From Aradus depressus (lineage: Eukaryota > Arthropoda > Insecta > Hemiptera > Aradidae), in NCBI GenBank assembly GCA_963662175.1, contig OY759226.1, positions 27,372,065 through 27,436,064 on the forward strand: a stretch of 64,000 bases of DNA, in the 5' to 3' direction. The position numbers and the translations under genes were made by a program. The first letter of the stretch is position 1. Each line of letters opens with the position of its first letter. Positions 49,100 through 58,890 of the stretch are shown here, piece by piece. A model generated the notes under the pieces. That model saw only the letters and a program-made list of their open reading frames with translations, did no database searches and was not told the DNA's origin.

Positions 49100-49670
49100 C
49101 ATCTTTTAGGCTCAGGGTTCTGCCTGATATATACATTATTCAGTTAAAAAAAAGTAAATAAATTAAAATAGAAAATAATAATAATAATAAAGCACAAAGT
49201 AATAGAACCTAACTAATTAACAAATTAAGAAAAAATAGTGAAAAAACTTCTAGTGAAATGTTATTTTATTTAAATACTTCAATGGCCTCTGATTTTTAGC
49301 GCCCTCACTATGTATAGTATGATATTATTAAGGTTTTGGTTGTTTGCAATGTTGAAAAGGGTCTTGTGAGGTTGCGGGCTCCTCAGTGCTTCTACCAGGT
49401 ATATATGTTTTATATCTATATTTCATAATATGTTGTGTAGTTTTGTGTTCGGTTAATTATCAATATGCCTCTAAATAGAGGATGTATTCATTTATAATTC
49501 ATTATACTCACAACAATTGAATGGCTTATAACCTAGTGTCGCATCAGTCACGTAACACAACAAGGAAGTAAAGACGATGTTAGTGCTAGAATCCATAACG
49601 ATCATTCTATAAACAAACTCACCTATTCTCACCACAACTTAGATCGAGTGCTCATGTTAAAAAATAAATA
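49100..49670. other. Intergenic, no gene seen
   Basis: AT-rich DNA without recognised frames, terminal repeats or RNA features. Confidence 0.5.
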
Positions 49671-49674
49671 AAGA

Positions 49675-49795
49675 AACCACAACTATAAACCACAGCTATA
49701 AACCACAGCTATAAACCACAACTATAAACCACAACTATAAACCACAACTATAAACCACAGCTATAAACCACAACTATAAACCACAACTATAAACA
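49675..49795 (+). repeat. 13-bp minisatellite, about nine copies
   Basis: Unit AAACCACAACTAT or AAACCACAGCTAT in direct tandem without spacers. Confidence 0.93.
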
Positions 49796-50166
49796 GTCTT
49801 GAAGTTTGAACTTATATTGGGAATTTCATACTTTTTTTGTTTTGTTATTTAAAAAAGATTCCTTGTCAAAAATTAAGAAGACATCCACTACAAATATTTT
49901 TGTAACTCACATATTTTCAGAGAAAAATCGTTATTCAATTTGCGTTATCCTGCACATATGTTTAAATCTTCTCTTTTGTAAATTACGAACTGGCTGAGGT
50001 GTTCTTCTTTCGCCAGGTCACAGACCTTCCGAGGCCTCCAACAAGTTGTTCAGTAAATTAGAGTTCCTTCTTAATTAAATAGAAGTTGGGAGGATTGGCG
50101 GAGATAGAAGTTTCAAGTTGGAGGACTGAAGCCTCCGGGGGGGAAATTAAAATTTGCTAAAGGTAA

Positions 50167-50187
50167 GGGGGGGGGGGGGGGGGGGGG
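50167..50187 (+). repeat. G21 homopolymer
   Basis: Uninterrupted G run. With the C run at 50354-50386 it forms an inverted G/C pair 170 bp apart, which could pair or form G-quadruplexes. Run lengths may be inaccurate. Confidence 0.85.
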
Positions 50188-50352
50188 TCCGGAATGAGGG
50201 TGTATATCGATAGTGTATATATATATATCGATATTCTGTATAATTATGGTATCGACATGCACAGAGTTGGTACATGAAACATGAGAAATTATTATTGGTA
50301 CAAATCTAGAATCCCACGATCTTGAGCTCAGTAGGTTAGCCCTCTGAGCTCC

Positions 50353-50353
<1 letters not shown>

Positions 50354-50386
<33 letters not shown>
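50354..50386 (+). repeat. C33 homopolymer next to a SINE-A fragment
   Basis: A long C run follows a short minus-strand SINE-A remnant (CACGATCTTGAGCTCAGTAG, 50314-50333). Length is uncertain for technical reasons. Confidence 0.85.
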
Positions 50387-50777
50387 ACCTAAATGGGTTA
50401 GGGGAATGTGACAACGATTTGCAGCAACAGGTACAAACTAATACTGCTACATAACATTACCTGCTGCCTTTCACTGTTATTTATACGATCTTTTACCAGA
50501 ACGTTGGCACTACTCCATTCAACTTCATTGTTATCACGCTTTCTCATTGCAAGTATGTAGTACTAGGACTCGACATCTCTCTTTATGTCCGCAGTTATAC
50601 TTCCTGGACGAAATAAATAAAATAAAATAAATAATAATAATAAAAAATAAAGAAAAAAAAGCATGTTTCATATCCAAAAAACATTATTTGATACAAAGCT
50701 TTCATTTTTATTTTTCGGGCAGAGTTCCTCCTCACCTTAAAGGTCAGTCCAATGTACGTTATTGTTTTATTTATTCA

Positions 50778-51130
50778 CTAGCAGTAATACCCGGCATTGC
50801 CCGGGGAACTTTGACTTTTCTCCCAATATCTCCTATAAGTCTATTCAATTCTTCGACAGTACATTCATGATGTTATAATTTTCAATTATTCATACGGAAT
50901 AAGGCTTATAGTTCTTCAACTATAGTAACTTAAGTTTTTAGGACCCCTGGGCACCACAGCTAGTATGCGTCTCTCAACGGCGGAAACCACAGCTAGTGAA
51001 TACTTAGCATCGCTGGACATCCTAGCCAGTGCGTACTTATGAACGCTTGTGACCACAGCTAGTATGTGCCATGCAACGGCGGACCCAACAGCTAGTACGT
51101 AGTTAGGAACGCGGGGCACCACAGCTGGGC
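50778..51130 (+). repeat. CCCGG-type interspersed repeat with inner tandem repeat
   Basis: Starts CTAGCAGTAATACCCGGCAT then TGCCCGGGGAACTTTGAC; the same start stands at 52197. Between 50940 and 51130 units of about 40-60 bp around ACCACAGCTAGTATG are repeated with changes. Such ACCCGGC...CCGGG heads are common in arthropod repeats, but I cannot name the family. Confidence 0.6.
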
Positions 51131-51480
51131 AAAACGCAACTTTCAAAGACCAATATCTTGAAAACTATTGCTCGTACAAAAAAACTAAAAATACCGGAAA
51201 ACCTAGTTTCTTTGTGAAGAATCTGAAAATCTTAATTGAAAATTTGTAAAAATTAAATTTTTTTTCGATTTAATTTTACTGAGGAGTGTGTTGTGTCAAT
51301 GTTTAAGCCTATTTCTGAAACGTGTTTTTTTACTCTATTTTTACATTGTTTCCCAGTTTGACTTATATAAACAAAATTACAAAAACTACATTTTAGAAAG
51401 TAAAGCCAACTTTTTTCTTCTGTTTTTGTTTTTTCTTTAGTGCTGTTGAGATGTTTGTATGATGTATTAATTGTTCTGGA
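51131..51480 (-). pseudogene. Penelope-like GIY-YIG endonuclease fragment, copy 1
   Basis: The minus strand reads CSFCNFVYISQTGKQCKNRV then KKHVSEIGLN, the Penelope form of the GIY-YIG nuclease (C..C...VYIGQTGR...R..EH). The coding trace extends upstream (SRTINTSYKHLNS). This is the nuclease that Penelope-like elements use for integration. Only the C-terminal domain remains. A damaged hammerhead-like motif lies about 40-70 bp away. Confidence 0.78.
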
Positions 51481-51513
51481 ACCTACCCAACAGTTCTCTT
51501 TTTTAAGTATATC

Positions 51514-51551
51514 GCCTGTGAAGATGGTAGCAATACCGAAAGTACTCCCAT
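51514..51551 (+). ncRNA. Inactive hammerhead-like motif beside Penelope remnant
   Basis: Identical to the 17395 motif from AAGATGGTAGCAATACCGAA through AGTACTCCCA, but the first core base is changed (GTGAAGA instead of CTGAAGA), which should destroy activity. It links the motif family to Penelope-like elements. Confidence 0.55.
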
Positions 51552-51772
51552 ATTATATATTTTTTGTGAAATAGACAATTTTTTTTTTTTAAAACATACC
51601 TACGTTTTTCTTTATTTTTGATTTTTTCAAAATATCTCGGCTAAAAATGTTAAGTTCCCTTAGAAAGTTAAAGTATTGACTATAACTGGGGAAGTATGAA
51701 AGTACATAATTGGTTCAATATGAAAAGATACTTGTGAAATTGACAGGGGCGTAGCCAGGATCTTAAGCGGGG

Positions 51773-51806
51773 GGCGGGAGGGGGGGGGGGGGCGGGGGGG
51801 GGGGGT
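51773..51806 (+). repeat. G-rich run
   Basis: Around 30 G broken by single A/C, directly after GGGGCGTAGCCAGGATCTT. Length may be inaccurate. Confidence 0.8.
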
Positions 51807-51874
51807 CGCCCCCACTCTTTCCCGGTTTGTGGGCTGAGGTCTCTATGAATCCACTCCCACTTGATTTTACTTCA

Positions 51875-52195
51875 AACGCAACTTTCAATGACCAATATCT
51901 CGAAAACTATTGCTCATATAAGAAAACTAAAAATACCGGAAATCCTAGTTTCTTTGTGAAGAATCTGAAAATCCTAAATAAAAATTAACTTTTTTTACGA
52001 TTTAATTTCACTGAGGAGTGTTGTGTCAATGTTTAAGCCTATTTCTGAAACGTGTTCTTTTACCCTATTTTTAAATTGTTTCCAAGTTTGACTTACATAA
52101 ACAAAATTACAAAAACTACATTTTAGACAGTAAACCCCACTTTTTTCTTCTGTTTTTCTTTTTTCTTTAGTGCTGTTGAGATGTTTTTATAATGT
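51875..52195 (-). pseudogene. Penelope-like GIY-YIG endonuclease fragment, copy 2
   Basis: Direct repeat of 51131-51465 with scattered changes. The minus strand reads CSFCNFVYVSQTWKQFKNRV then KEHVSEIGLN, with Trp in place of the usual Gly. The two copies lie about 400 bp apart, so a tandem Penelope arrangement or a duplication is likely. Confidence 0.78.
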
Positions 52196-52795
52196 ACTAG
52201 CAGTAATACCCGGCGTTGCTCGGGGAACTTTGACTTTTCACCTAATATCTCTCATTCGAATCCAATTCAATTCTTCGACAGTACATTCATGATGTTGTAA
52301 TTTTCAATTATTCATATAGAATAAGCCTTATAGTACTACAACGGCAGACACCACAGCTAGTATCTGCTTAATACCGGTGTACAGAAGAAGAGAAAGCTAC
52401 ATGTGAAATTCCATGACAATCCGACCATTAGTTAATGAGCTACTCCTATTTATATACTTAAAAGTCTACCCCCACTATCCTCCCTTTCGTTCAATATCTT
52501 GAGAGGTCACAAACCCTATTTTTCTATTTGGCCTTTAAGAATACTACATGTGAAATTTCATTATAATCCGACCATTAGTTAATGAGCTACCGGTATCTTT
52601 ATATTTAGGCCTATCCCCACCACCACCCCCCCCCCCCTCCCGTTCAAAATTTTGGGACGCCACATAGCCTATTATTCAACTGGGGTCATAAGAATGCTAC
52701 ATGTGAAGTTTCATAAAACCCCGTCGAGCCGTTTGGGCGTGATGCTGGAACAAACAAACAAATAAACCCCGTTTCAGCTTTATTAATAGAGAATT
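52195..52795 (+). repeat. CCCGG-type interspersed repeat, longer copy
   Basis: Begins CTAGCAGTAATACCCGGCGT, TGCTCGGGGAACTTTGAC; contains a doubled segment TACATGTGAAATTTCATTAT / ATGTGAAATTCCATGACAA; ends CAAACAAATAAACCCCGTTT, CAGCTTTATTAATAGAG. The ending resembles LINE or SINE 3' ends in insects. Class not certain. Confidence 0.55.
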
Positions 52796-52854
52796 CTTCC
52801 TTGATAATTTTAGTTGGAGCCAAACGGAAACGTATTTTTTCTTTATATTTGGTG

Positions 52855-53588
52855 TCTACTGAGCTCAGGATCGCAAGTTGGAAATCTAGACGGGGCTCTT
52901 AGTTGTTTTAACTGACTTATATTATTTATTTTTTTAAAATATCCTTGAGCACGTCGTCCTTCGGTTGGGACTTTCCCGATACATCTGAATCTTTCTTTGG
53001 TTGACCATCTTCGTTTCTGGATGCTGCCTATCTACCAACATAGCTGTATTAATTTGTTTTTCAGAAAATATGTCAAAACTTTACCTCAAAGCCCACTTAA
53101 ATTCCACATTTCTTCCTTGATAATTTTAGTTGGAACGAAACGATAACTTATTTTCTCATACATATGGAGTCTATCGAGCTCAGGATCGCCACTTAGAAAT
53201 CTAGCCAAGGCACTTAGGTCAGATGTTTTAATCGAGAAGATAAAAATAAATGTGAGCACGTCGTCCTTCGGATTGGACTTTAGGCTATGATCGAGGGCCT
53301 TTTTGTATGTCAGGTGCTCGATAATGAGTCGTATGTTATGTATCTAAACCTTGGTAGTTGAAATTTCACTTAGGTTAAGAAAACCTTGAGCAAGTCGTCC
53401 TTCGGATGGGACTTCCCCGATATATCAGAATCTGTCTATCAGTTTTAACAAATATTAAATCTAAAAACTGTTAAAAAGCGAGAAATTTGAAGTATGGGAT
53501 TTCGCCCGACTTTTTCGAAAAACATTTTTATTTCGATTTTTGTGTAGGATTCAGATAACCCGGTTGTTCATCATTTTTAACAAATATT
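52855..53588 (+). repeat. SINE-A-derived satellite, left block
   Basis: Contains GAGCTCAGGATCGC, a degenerate tRNA-like head, and GAGCACGTCGTCCTTCGG, both corresponding to SINE-A in order, followed by a spacer with GTGTAGGATTCAGATAACCC. The same units continue at 57820-58286 and 62481-64000, so this was one array before two LINEs inserted. Confidence 0.85.
53578..53588 (+). repeat. Target duplication of the 53.6-57.8 kb LINE
   Basis: TAACAAATATT here and at 57820-57830 flanks the LINE. It belongs to the satellite unit sequence (CAGTTTTAACAAATATTAAA). Confidence 0.8.
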
Positions 53589-53665
53589 TTTTTAACAAAC
53601 AACAAAATTTATTTGGACCAGCAAAAAAAAGGTGCTATACACAAATATATAAGAAAATTAAGGGT

Positions 53666-56365
53666 TTAAAATAGGAAGTCCTGGTACAGTCTTTGTTTGA
53701 GTCGCCTCCCAGGAGTAGGCGCTCCTAGACTGTAGTGTACAGCCCCGGAACAATGCACAAGGGCTTCGTGGTGGTTCTTCACTAGTTTCTCGATGTGAGC
53801 TGCAAAAAGAGGAACACCCAATTCTTCGTGGATTTTGTGATTCCTGACAAACCAGGGTGCGTTTGTTGCTATTCGGAGTACTTTATTCTGGAATGTTTGT
53901 AGTCGTTTCATGTTAGTGTTGCTGGTACCGATCCAGACTGGGCAGGCATATGTTAGAAGTGGAAGTAGGAGTGTCTTGTATAGCAGAATAGTACACGTGT
54001 GTTTAAGTGGCGTGTTTCTGTTTATGAGAGGGTAGAGGGTGTTAAGTCGTGAATATGCTAGCTGTAGTTTTCTGTTAACGTGTAGTTTCCATGTGAGTCG
54101 TGTATCTAAAAGTACTCCAAGATAGCACACACCCTGGTCCTTAGGATTCCAGAGAATCGGGAGGTCATCAATTTGCAGCTTGATTTGTTCTTCTATGGAG
54201 AATCTGCGAAGAGTGAAAATTTTGGCTTCGGTCTTCCCTGCGTTCAGTTTGAGCCTCCATTTTGAAAACCAGTGAGAAACTTCTGTCAGGGCTTCCTGGA
54301 GCTGTTCAATGGCAACGGAGAGGACACCATGCTGACAGGCGATCATTGTGTCATCGGCATAGGTGGCTAATGTTGCCGTGGGAATTTCGGGGATGTCTTG
54401 CATGAACAAATTGAAAAGTAGAGGGCTCAAAATATCACCTTGAGGGACCCCGGCTCTTATTCTTTTCTGAGTGCTCATTGCGTTGCCCACTTTAACTTGA
54501 AATGTTCTGCCGTGGAGAAAAGACGTAATAAGTTGAACAATGTATCTGGGTGCCAGGCTTTTCTTCAGTTTATATATCAGCCCCTCATGCCAAACGGTGT
54601 CGAAGGCTGCGGCTACGTCCAAAAATACGGCGGCAGTGTATGTCTTCGCCTCAAAGCCATGGACGATCATTTCGGTCACCCGTTGGAGCTGCTGAACCGC
54701 CGAGTGCTTGGCTTTGAACCCAAACTGGTGGGACGGGATGGTGCCTTCTAAACATTGAAGAAGTCTTTTATAAATTATCTTTTCGAAAAGTTTAGACATT
54801 GAGTTTAAAAGACTTATTGGCCTATAGCTTTCGGGGTCTTGTTTCGGCCTGCCTTGCTTATGAAATACAACCACGAATGCATTTTTCCACGTGTCAGGAA
54901 AGTATCCCCTCCTTAAACAGCCATTGAACAGCCCTGTCAGATATGCGATGCTTTTTGGAGGCAGGTTTTTCAGGACGATGTTGGGGATGAGGTCTTCACC
55001 AGGGGCCTTCTTGTTGGGGAGTCTCTGAATGTACAGTGTGATTTCGGATGGGTTCGTGTACTGTATGTGTGGTTCTGCGGTGTGGAGTGGAGTGGAAAGA
55101 AATTCGTGGACTGTGTGGAGTATTTCGTGATCTTGTGTGTCATGAGTTCTGAATTTCTGTTCAAGGTGTTGAGCCACTAGCTCACTCTTGTCTTTGTCCG
55201 TTGTTACAGTAGTCTGTCCGTCTGTCAGGGGCGGGAGGCCGGGGTCTTGTCGAAGGAGGCGTCGTGTTTCCTTCCAAAGGTTGCTGTCTCCAGGTGTGAA
55301 GTCGCTGGTGTATTGTCGGTATCTGTTGATTCTGTCATTGTCCAATTCCCATCGTATTACTCTCGTCAGTCGGTTCAGCTCTCGTTTCTCTTGTGGATCG
55401 CGTGTTCGTTGCCAGTGTTTACGGAGTGTATTTTTGTCGTGTATCATATTAAGTATGCGTGTAGGGGTCTTGTTTTGTTGGATGTTGCGTTGGTCCTTGT
55501 AGTGGTTATATGTTGAATTGTGTATCGAGGTGTAAATAGCTTGAGTGAAATATTTCAGTGAGTCGTCTATGTCTTCAGTATTGTCGTAATGCAAAGGGAT
55601 GTCTATGTTTTTGTCCATCTCCCATCTAAACGCGTCCCAATCTATTTTCCCCTGTATCAGTCTTGGCAGATGTTCTGCCTGTTTCGGGTTCACTTTGAAG
55701 GTACACACGACTGGAAGATGGTCTGAGTCGAGTTCTGTCAGTGGTTCGTGATAAAGGGGCAAAGTAAAATTTTGTACTAGTCCAATGTCCAGGATGTCTG
55801 GGAGGTATCTCTGTTGTGTAGGATAAAATGTCGGTTCGTCCGGTGCTGATATCTGTACGCCCAGGTTATTAATTATGTTTAATAGTCTTGTCCCGTTGTT
55901 GTTTGTCCGTCTACATCCCCAAATTGTGTTTTTACTATTTAGGTCACCTAGTAATATGGTCGGCCCCCCAGTGAAAATGTGTTCAAAATCTGTCTGGTGA
56001 ATTCTGATGCCTGGTCGGTGATATGCTGAGATTATGTTAAGTGTTCTGTTGTTGTCGAGTGTGAGTGTGGCCCCAACGGCTTCCAGCTGTTGAAGTGTGG
56101 GTAAGAGAAGCTGAGAGTGTGCGAGGTTCCTTTTTATACAAACAGCGACGCCTCCAAATCTGGTTTGTCTGTCTTGTCTGTATATGGTGTACCCTTTCAA
56201 CTTGAATCTGTCGGTATTATAGAGGTGAGTTTCTGTGATACAAATGATGTCGATGTCGTAGCGAGTTAAAAAGTCCGAGAGTATTGTTCGTCTGTTTTTT
56301 ATACCGTCAGCGTTCCAGTTAAGGATGGATAAATTAAGAAAAATATTTAAATTAGGGTCCACCAT
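53666..56365 (-). CDS. Jockey LINE ORF2: endonuclease and reverse transcriptase, 899 aa
   Basis: Residues about 10-220: apurinic-like endonuclease with LNWNADGIKN, ICITETHL, GDLNSKNTIWG and DSDHLPVV (catalytic Glu, Asp/Asn and Asp-His present). Residues about 430-760: reverse transcriptase with PNKKAPGEDLIPN, YRPISLLNSMSKLFEKII, FGFKAKHSAVQQL, FLDVAAAFDTVWHEG, GVPQGDILSPLLFN, TYADDTMIA (YADD at residue 669, codons 54350-54361) and VCYLGVLLDTRLTW. The C-terminal thumb-like region ends GRRLKQRLYQDFLF. Nicks target DNA and copies the element RNA. The start ATG overlaps the end of ORF1, which suggests reinitiation. No stops or shifts. Confidence 0.95.
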   Translation of the reverse strand: MVDPNLNIFLNLSILNWNADGIKNRRTILSDFLTRYDIDIICITETHLYNTDRFKLKGYTIYRQDRQTRFGGVAVCIKRNLAHSQLLLPTLQQLEAVGATLTLDNNRTLNIISAYHRPGIRIHQTDFEHIFTGGPTILLGDLNSKNTIWGCRRTNNNGTRLLNIINNLGVQISAPDEPTFYPTQQRYLPDILDIGLVQNFTLPLYHEPLTELDSDHLPVVCTFKVNPKQAEHLPRLIQGKIDWDAFRWEMDKNIDIPLHYDNTEDIDDSLKYFTQAIYTSIHNSTYNHYKDQRNIQQNKTPTRILNMIHDKNTLRKHWQRTRDPQEKRELNRLTRVIRWELDNDRINRYRQYTSDFTPGDSNLWKETRRLLRQDPGLPPLTDGQTTVTTDKDKSELVAQHLEQKFRTHDTQDHEILHTVHEFLSTPLHTAEPHIQYTNPSEITLYIQRLPNKKAPGEDLIPNIVLKNLPPKSIAYLTGLFNGCLRRGYFPDTWKNAFVVVFHKQGRPKQDPESYRPISLLNSMSKLFEKIIYKRLLQCLEGTIPSHQFGFKAKHSAVQQLQRVTEMIVHGFEAKTYTAAVFLDVAAAFDTVWHEGLIYKLKKSLAPRYIVQLITSFLHGRTFQVKVGNAMSTQKRIRAGVPQGDILSPLLFNLFMQDIPEIPTATLATYADDTMIACQHGVLSVAIEQLQEALTEVSHWFSKWRLKLNAGKTEAKIFTLRRFSIEEQIKLQIDDLPILWNPKDQGVCYLGVLLDTRLTWKLHVNRKLQLAYSRLNTLYPLINRNTPLKHTCTILLYKTLLLPLLTYACPVWIGTSNTNMKRLQTFQNKVLRIATNAPWFVRNHKIHEELGVPLFAAHIEKLVKNHHEALVHCSGAVHYSLGAPTPGRRLKQRLYQDFLF

Positions 56366-57713
56366 TGTTAAATGAAAATGCTTGGGTGAGGAGATTAGAT
56401 AAAAATGATTTTATGATAGGGATGAATGGTTTGAGAAAGGTGATTAGTGTATTGGTGAGGTCAGTCATGTCGTTAGCTGGTTGGTTGTCTTGGCTGCTGG
56501 GTAAGTTAGGTTGAGGTCGAGGTTGGAAGGGTCGGGGTCTGCCTTGGTCGAACCAGCTGTTCGGTCGGTCCGGGGTCTGTCTTGGGGGTTGTCCTTTGGG
56601 TGGTGCATTGGGGGGATCTTGTCGTTTAGGTTGGGTCTGTCTGGTAGTCCTGTCTACGTATGTCTTGTAGGAAGCACACCCTCTGTAGCTGGCTGGATGG
56701 TTGCCCTGGCAGTTGGCACACTTGGGAGAGTCTACCTTCTTCTGTCTGGAGGGGCATGCTGTGAAGTGGTGGTCCTCCCCGCACTTCACACATTTGGGGT
56801 CCAGTCGGCAAAAGTTTTTGGTATGACCAAAAGATTGGCAGTTTGTGCACTGCACGACACGGTTGGAACGTCGGCGTGGCTCCACTTTGACAACTGTATA
56901 GTAGAGCCGCGTCAGTTGGAAGATGGCCTCTCCAGATGGGGTGTTCTCCAGCTCAACTGCACAGAGGGGTGTGGGGCGTCTATCGTGGTTCAGGATCCGG
57001 GTCACTTTTATAACAGGGTATGTCGGGGTCAGTTCGTCTGTTATTTCTGTGTCGGTCAGTGAGTAAGGAACTCCCCGTATAATTACGGAGAGTTTCCTGT
57101 CCTCGGGGTTGACGAAGGTGTAGTATTTCACCTTATTGTCGTCATAAAATTTCGTCACTTTGCGGTAGTCATCAGTCGTTGTGAGGCTGATCTTTATTTT
57201 TTTGTTGCACTGTTTGGTTTCAAACGGCGAACAAATCAAACTTTTCAACTCGGTAATAACCAGTTGATAATTATCAGCCTCACAAAGAAAGATGGGAGGG
57301 ATCTTGGTCTGTCTGTTAGCGGTAGGCTGTCCGTCCGGCTTTGTCGGTTGGGTTGTCTCCTGTCCGTCTTGGAGAGTGAGAAGTGGCTCATATCTGTTCT
57401 GTGTTGGCGTTGGTGTGGGTGTTATATGTAGAGTATATCGGTTCCTCTTCAGCTGAGGCTCCTGGGACATGGCTCTGTTATCAGGGACTACTTGGCCGCC
57501 GTCTACTGCCATTGATATCCCAGAGTCCTCACAGCTTGAAGAGAGTTGCCTCTTAGCAGGTAAAAAAGTGGATATCATCTCACCTGTTCCGGCTACATTG
57601 TTTATTTGCTTGATATCGGCAAGGTTAGAATTTTGATTAGTTAAATTATTAGATTGTTCGCCGGGTTTCATTCTCACCCAAACAGAGGGGGAACTTCTGA
57701 GTGTCTTTGTCAC
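56352..57713 (-). CDS. Jockey LINE ORF1: nucleic-acid-binding gag-like protein, 453 aa
   Basis: N-terminal third is Ser/Thr/Gln-rich and probably disordered. The middle holds a conserved block with KIPPIFLCEADNYQ and IIRGVPYSLTDTEITDEL (the PRE_C2HC-associated region of Jockey gag), then three knuckles: CTNCQSFGHTKNFC, CVKCGEDHHFTAC, CANCQGNHPASYRGC. The C-terminus is Pro/Gln-rich. It binds the element RNA and acts as chaperone in this family. Open throughout; ends 14 bp inside ORF2. Confidence 0.93.
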   Translation of the reverse strand: MTKTLRSSPSVWVRMKPGEQSNNLTNQNSNLADIKQINNVAGTGEMISTFLPAKRQLSSSCEDSGISMAVDGGQVVPDNRAMSQEPQLKRNRYTLHITPTPTPTQNRYEPLLTLQDGQETTQPTKPDGQPTANRQTKIPPIFLCEADNYQLVITELKSLICSPFETKQCNKKIKISLTTTDDYRKVTKFYDDNKVKYYTFVNPEDRKLSVIIRGVPYSLTDTEITDELTPTYPVIKVTRILNHDRRPTPLCAVELENTPSGEAIFQLTRLYYTVVKVEPRRRSNRVVQCTNCQSFGHTKNFCRLDPKCVKCGEDHHFTACPSRQKKVDSPKCANCQGNHPASYRGCASYKTYVDRTTRQTQPKRQDPPNAPPKGQPPRQTPDRPNSWFDQGRPRPFQPRPQPNLPSSQDNQPANDMTDLTNTLITFLKPFIPIIKSFLSNLLTQAFSFNNGGP

Positions 57714-57819
57714 TGTTTGGTAATAAAAAAACTTATAACACCGTCACAATATTAATAATAAATGTTAACAAACTTTAAAACGTGTTACGCACTTTATAGC
57801 CAAAACAGCTGTTTTTTTC

Positions 57820-58286
57820 TAACAAATATTAAATCTAAGAACCGTTTAAAGGCAAGAAATTTGAAGAATGGAGTTTACCGAGCTCAGGATCGCCATTTAG
57901 AAATCTAGCCAAGTCACTTAGATCAGATGTTTTAATCGGGAAGATAAAAATAAATTTGAGCACGTCGTCCTTCGGATTGGACTTCAAGCTATGATCGAAG
58001 GCCTTTTTGTATGTCAGGTACTGGATAATGAGTCGTATGTTATGTATCTAAACCTGGGTAGCTGAAATTTCACTTAGGTTAAAAAACCTTGAGCACGTCG
58101 TCCTTCGGATGGGACTTTCCCGATATATCTGAATATGTCTTTCAGTTGTAACAAATATTAAATCCATAAACCGTTAAAAAGCAGGAAATTTGAAGAATGG
58201 TATTTGGCCCGACGTTTTTCGAAAAATATTTTTATTTCAATTTTTGTGTAGGATTCAGATATCCCGGTTGTTCATCAGTTTTAACA
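57820..58286 (+). repeat. SINE-A-derived satellite, middle block
   Basis: One unit from TAACAAATATTAAATC through ACCGAGCTCAGGATCGCC, two GAGCACGTCGTCCTTCGG landmarks about 133 bp apart (57958 and 58091), to GGTTGTTCATCAGTTTTAAC. It lies between the two LINEs. Confidence 0.88.
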
Positions 58287-58495
58287 ACAACAACAACACA
58301 CTTTATTTGGACCAGAACATCTTGGTTCTTCACACAAAGTATAAAATGGAAAATATAAAATGAAATTAATTAATAATAATGTCTTGGTATAATCTTGGTT
58401 TGAGCCTTCTGTGGAGAGTAGGCTGGCCAAGATTGTAGTGGGCTGCTCCAGAACACAGGCCTAGTCTTCCGTGGTAGTTATCTACTAAGGACCTT

Positions 58496-58890
58496 AAGGG
58501 GGCTCCACACACAACCGAAAAACCGAAGGCATGCCTCGAGGCTCCGGGCCTTGAGGCGAACCTCTATGTGTGGATGGATATTCTGTTGAGGTATTCCTGC
58601 GGATCTTACGTCTGGAGGCTGGAAATTTCAATACAAAATCTCATTCGTTTTGCCTCAAGTCCTCTCGCCTCAAGGCCGATCGGACCGAGTGGAGGGGTGG
58701 GAGGTAGGCCTCGAGGCGATTCAGTTTTACTCTAGTTGTGTGTTAGAAGAGGACGTGTTTGATTAAATCCAGTTTTCACGTAAAATCATGGCCCGTGCAA
58801 AACAAAATCAAGAGGAATTGATAGCTCTGTTAAGAGATTAGAATAACTCATTAATGATATTTATTATTTTATTTAGTAATTACAACCTGT
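58496..58890. mobile_element. DNA-transposon fragment inside LINE 2
   Basis: LINE homology stops at about 58495 and resumes at about 58890, with some 560 bp of the LINE missing. The inserted part starts GGGGGCTCCACACACAACCG and holds GCCTCGAGGC-type inverted strings. At its right it encodes MARAKQNQEELIALLRD, like the start of a MADF-type protein of PIF/Harbinger elements. The right terminus is not evident. Confidence 0.6.

Larger units (their letters stand above)
53589..57819 (-). mobile_element. Jockey-type LINE, both ORFs intact
   Basis: Minus-strand element of about 4.2 kb with ORF1 (gag-like, zinc knuckles) and ORF2 (endonuclease plus reverse transcriptase), overlapping by 14 bp. No RNase H, as in the Jockey clade. 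The 3' end is TTTGTTGTTTG-like rather than a long poly(A). It is flanked by TAACAAATATT. The 5' UTR is only about 100 bp, so it may be slightly truncated or use a short internal promoter. Potentially active. Confidence 0.92.

Noticed and set aside
55188..57062. Plus-strand frames of 90-180 codons
   Set aside because: Antisense shadows of the intact LINE ORFs.
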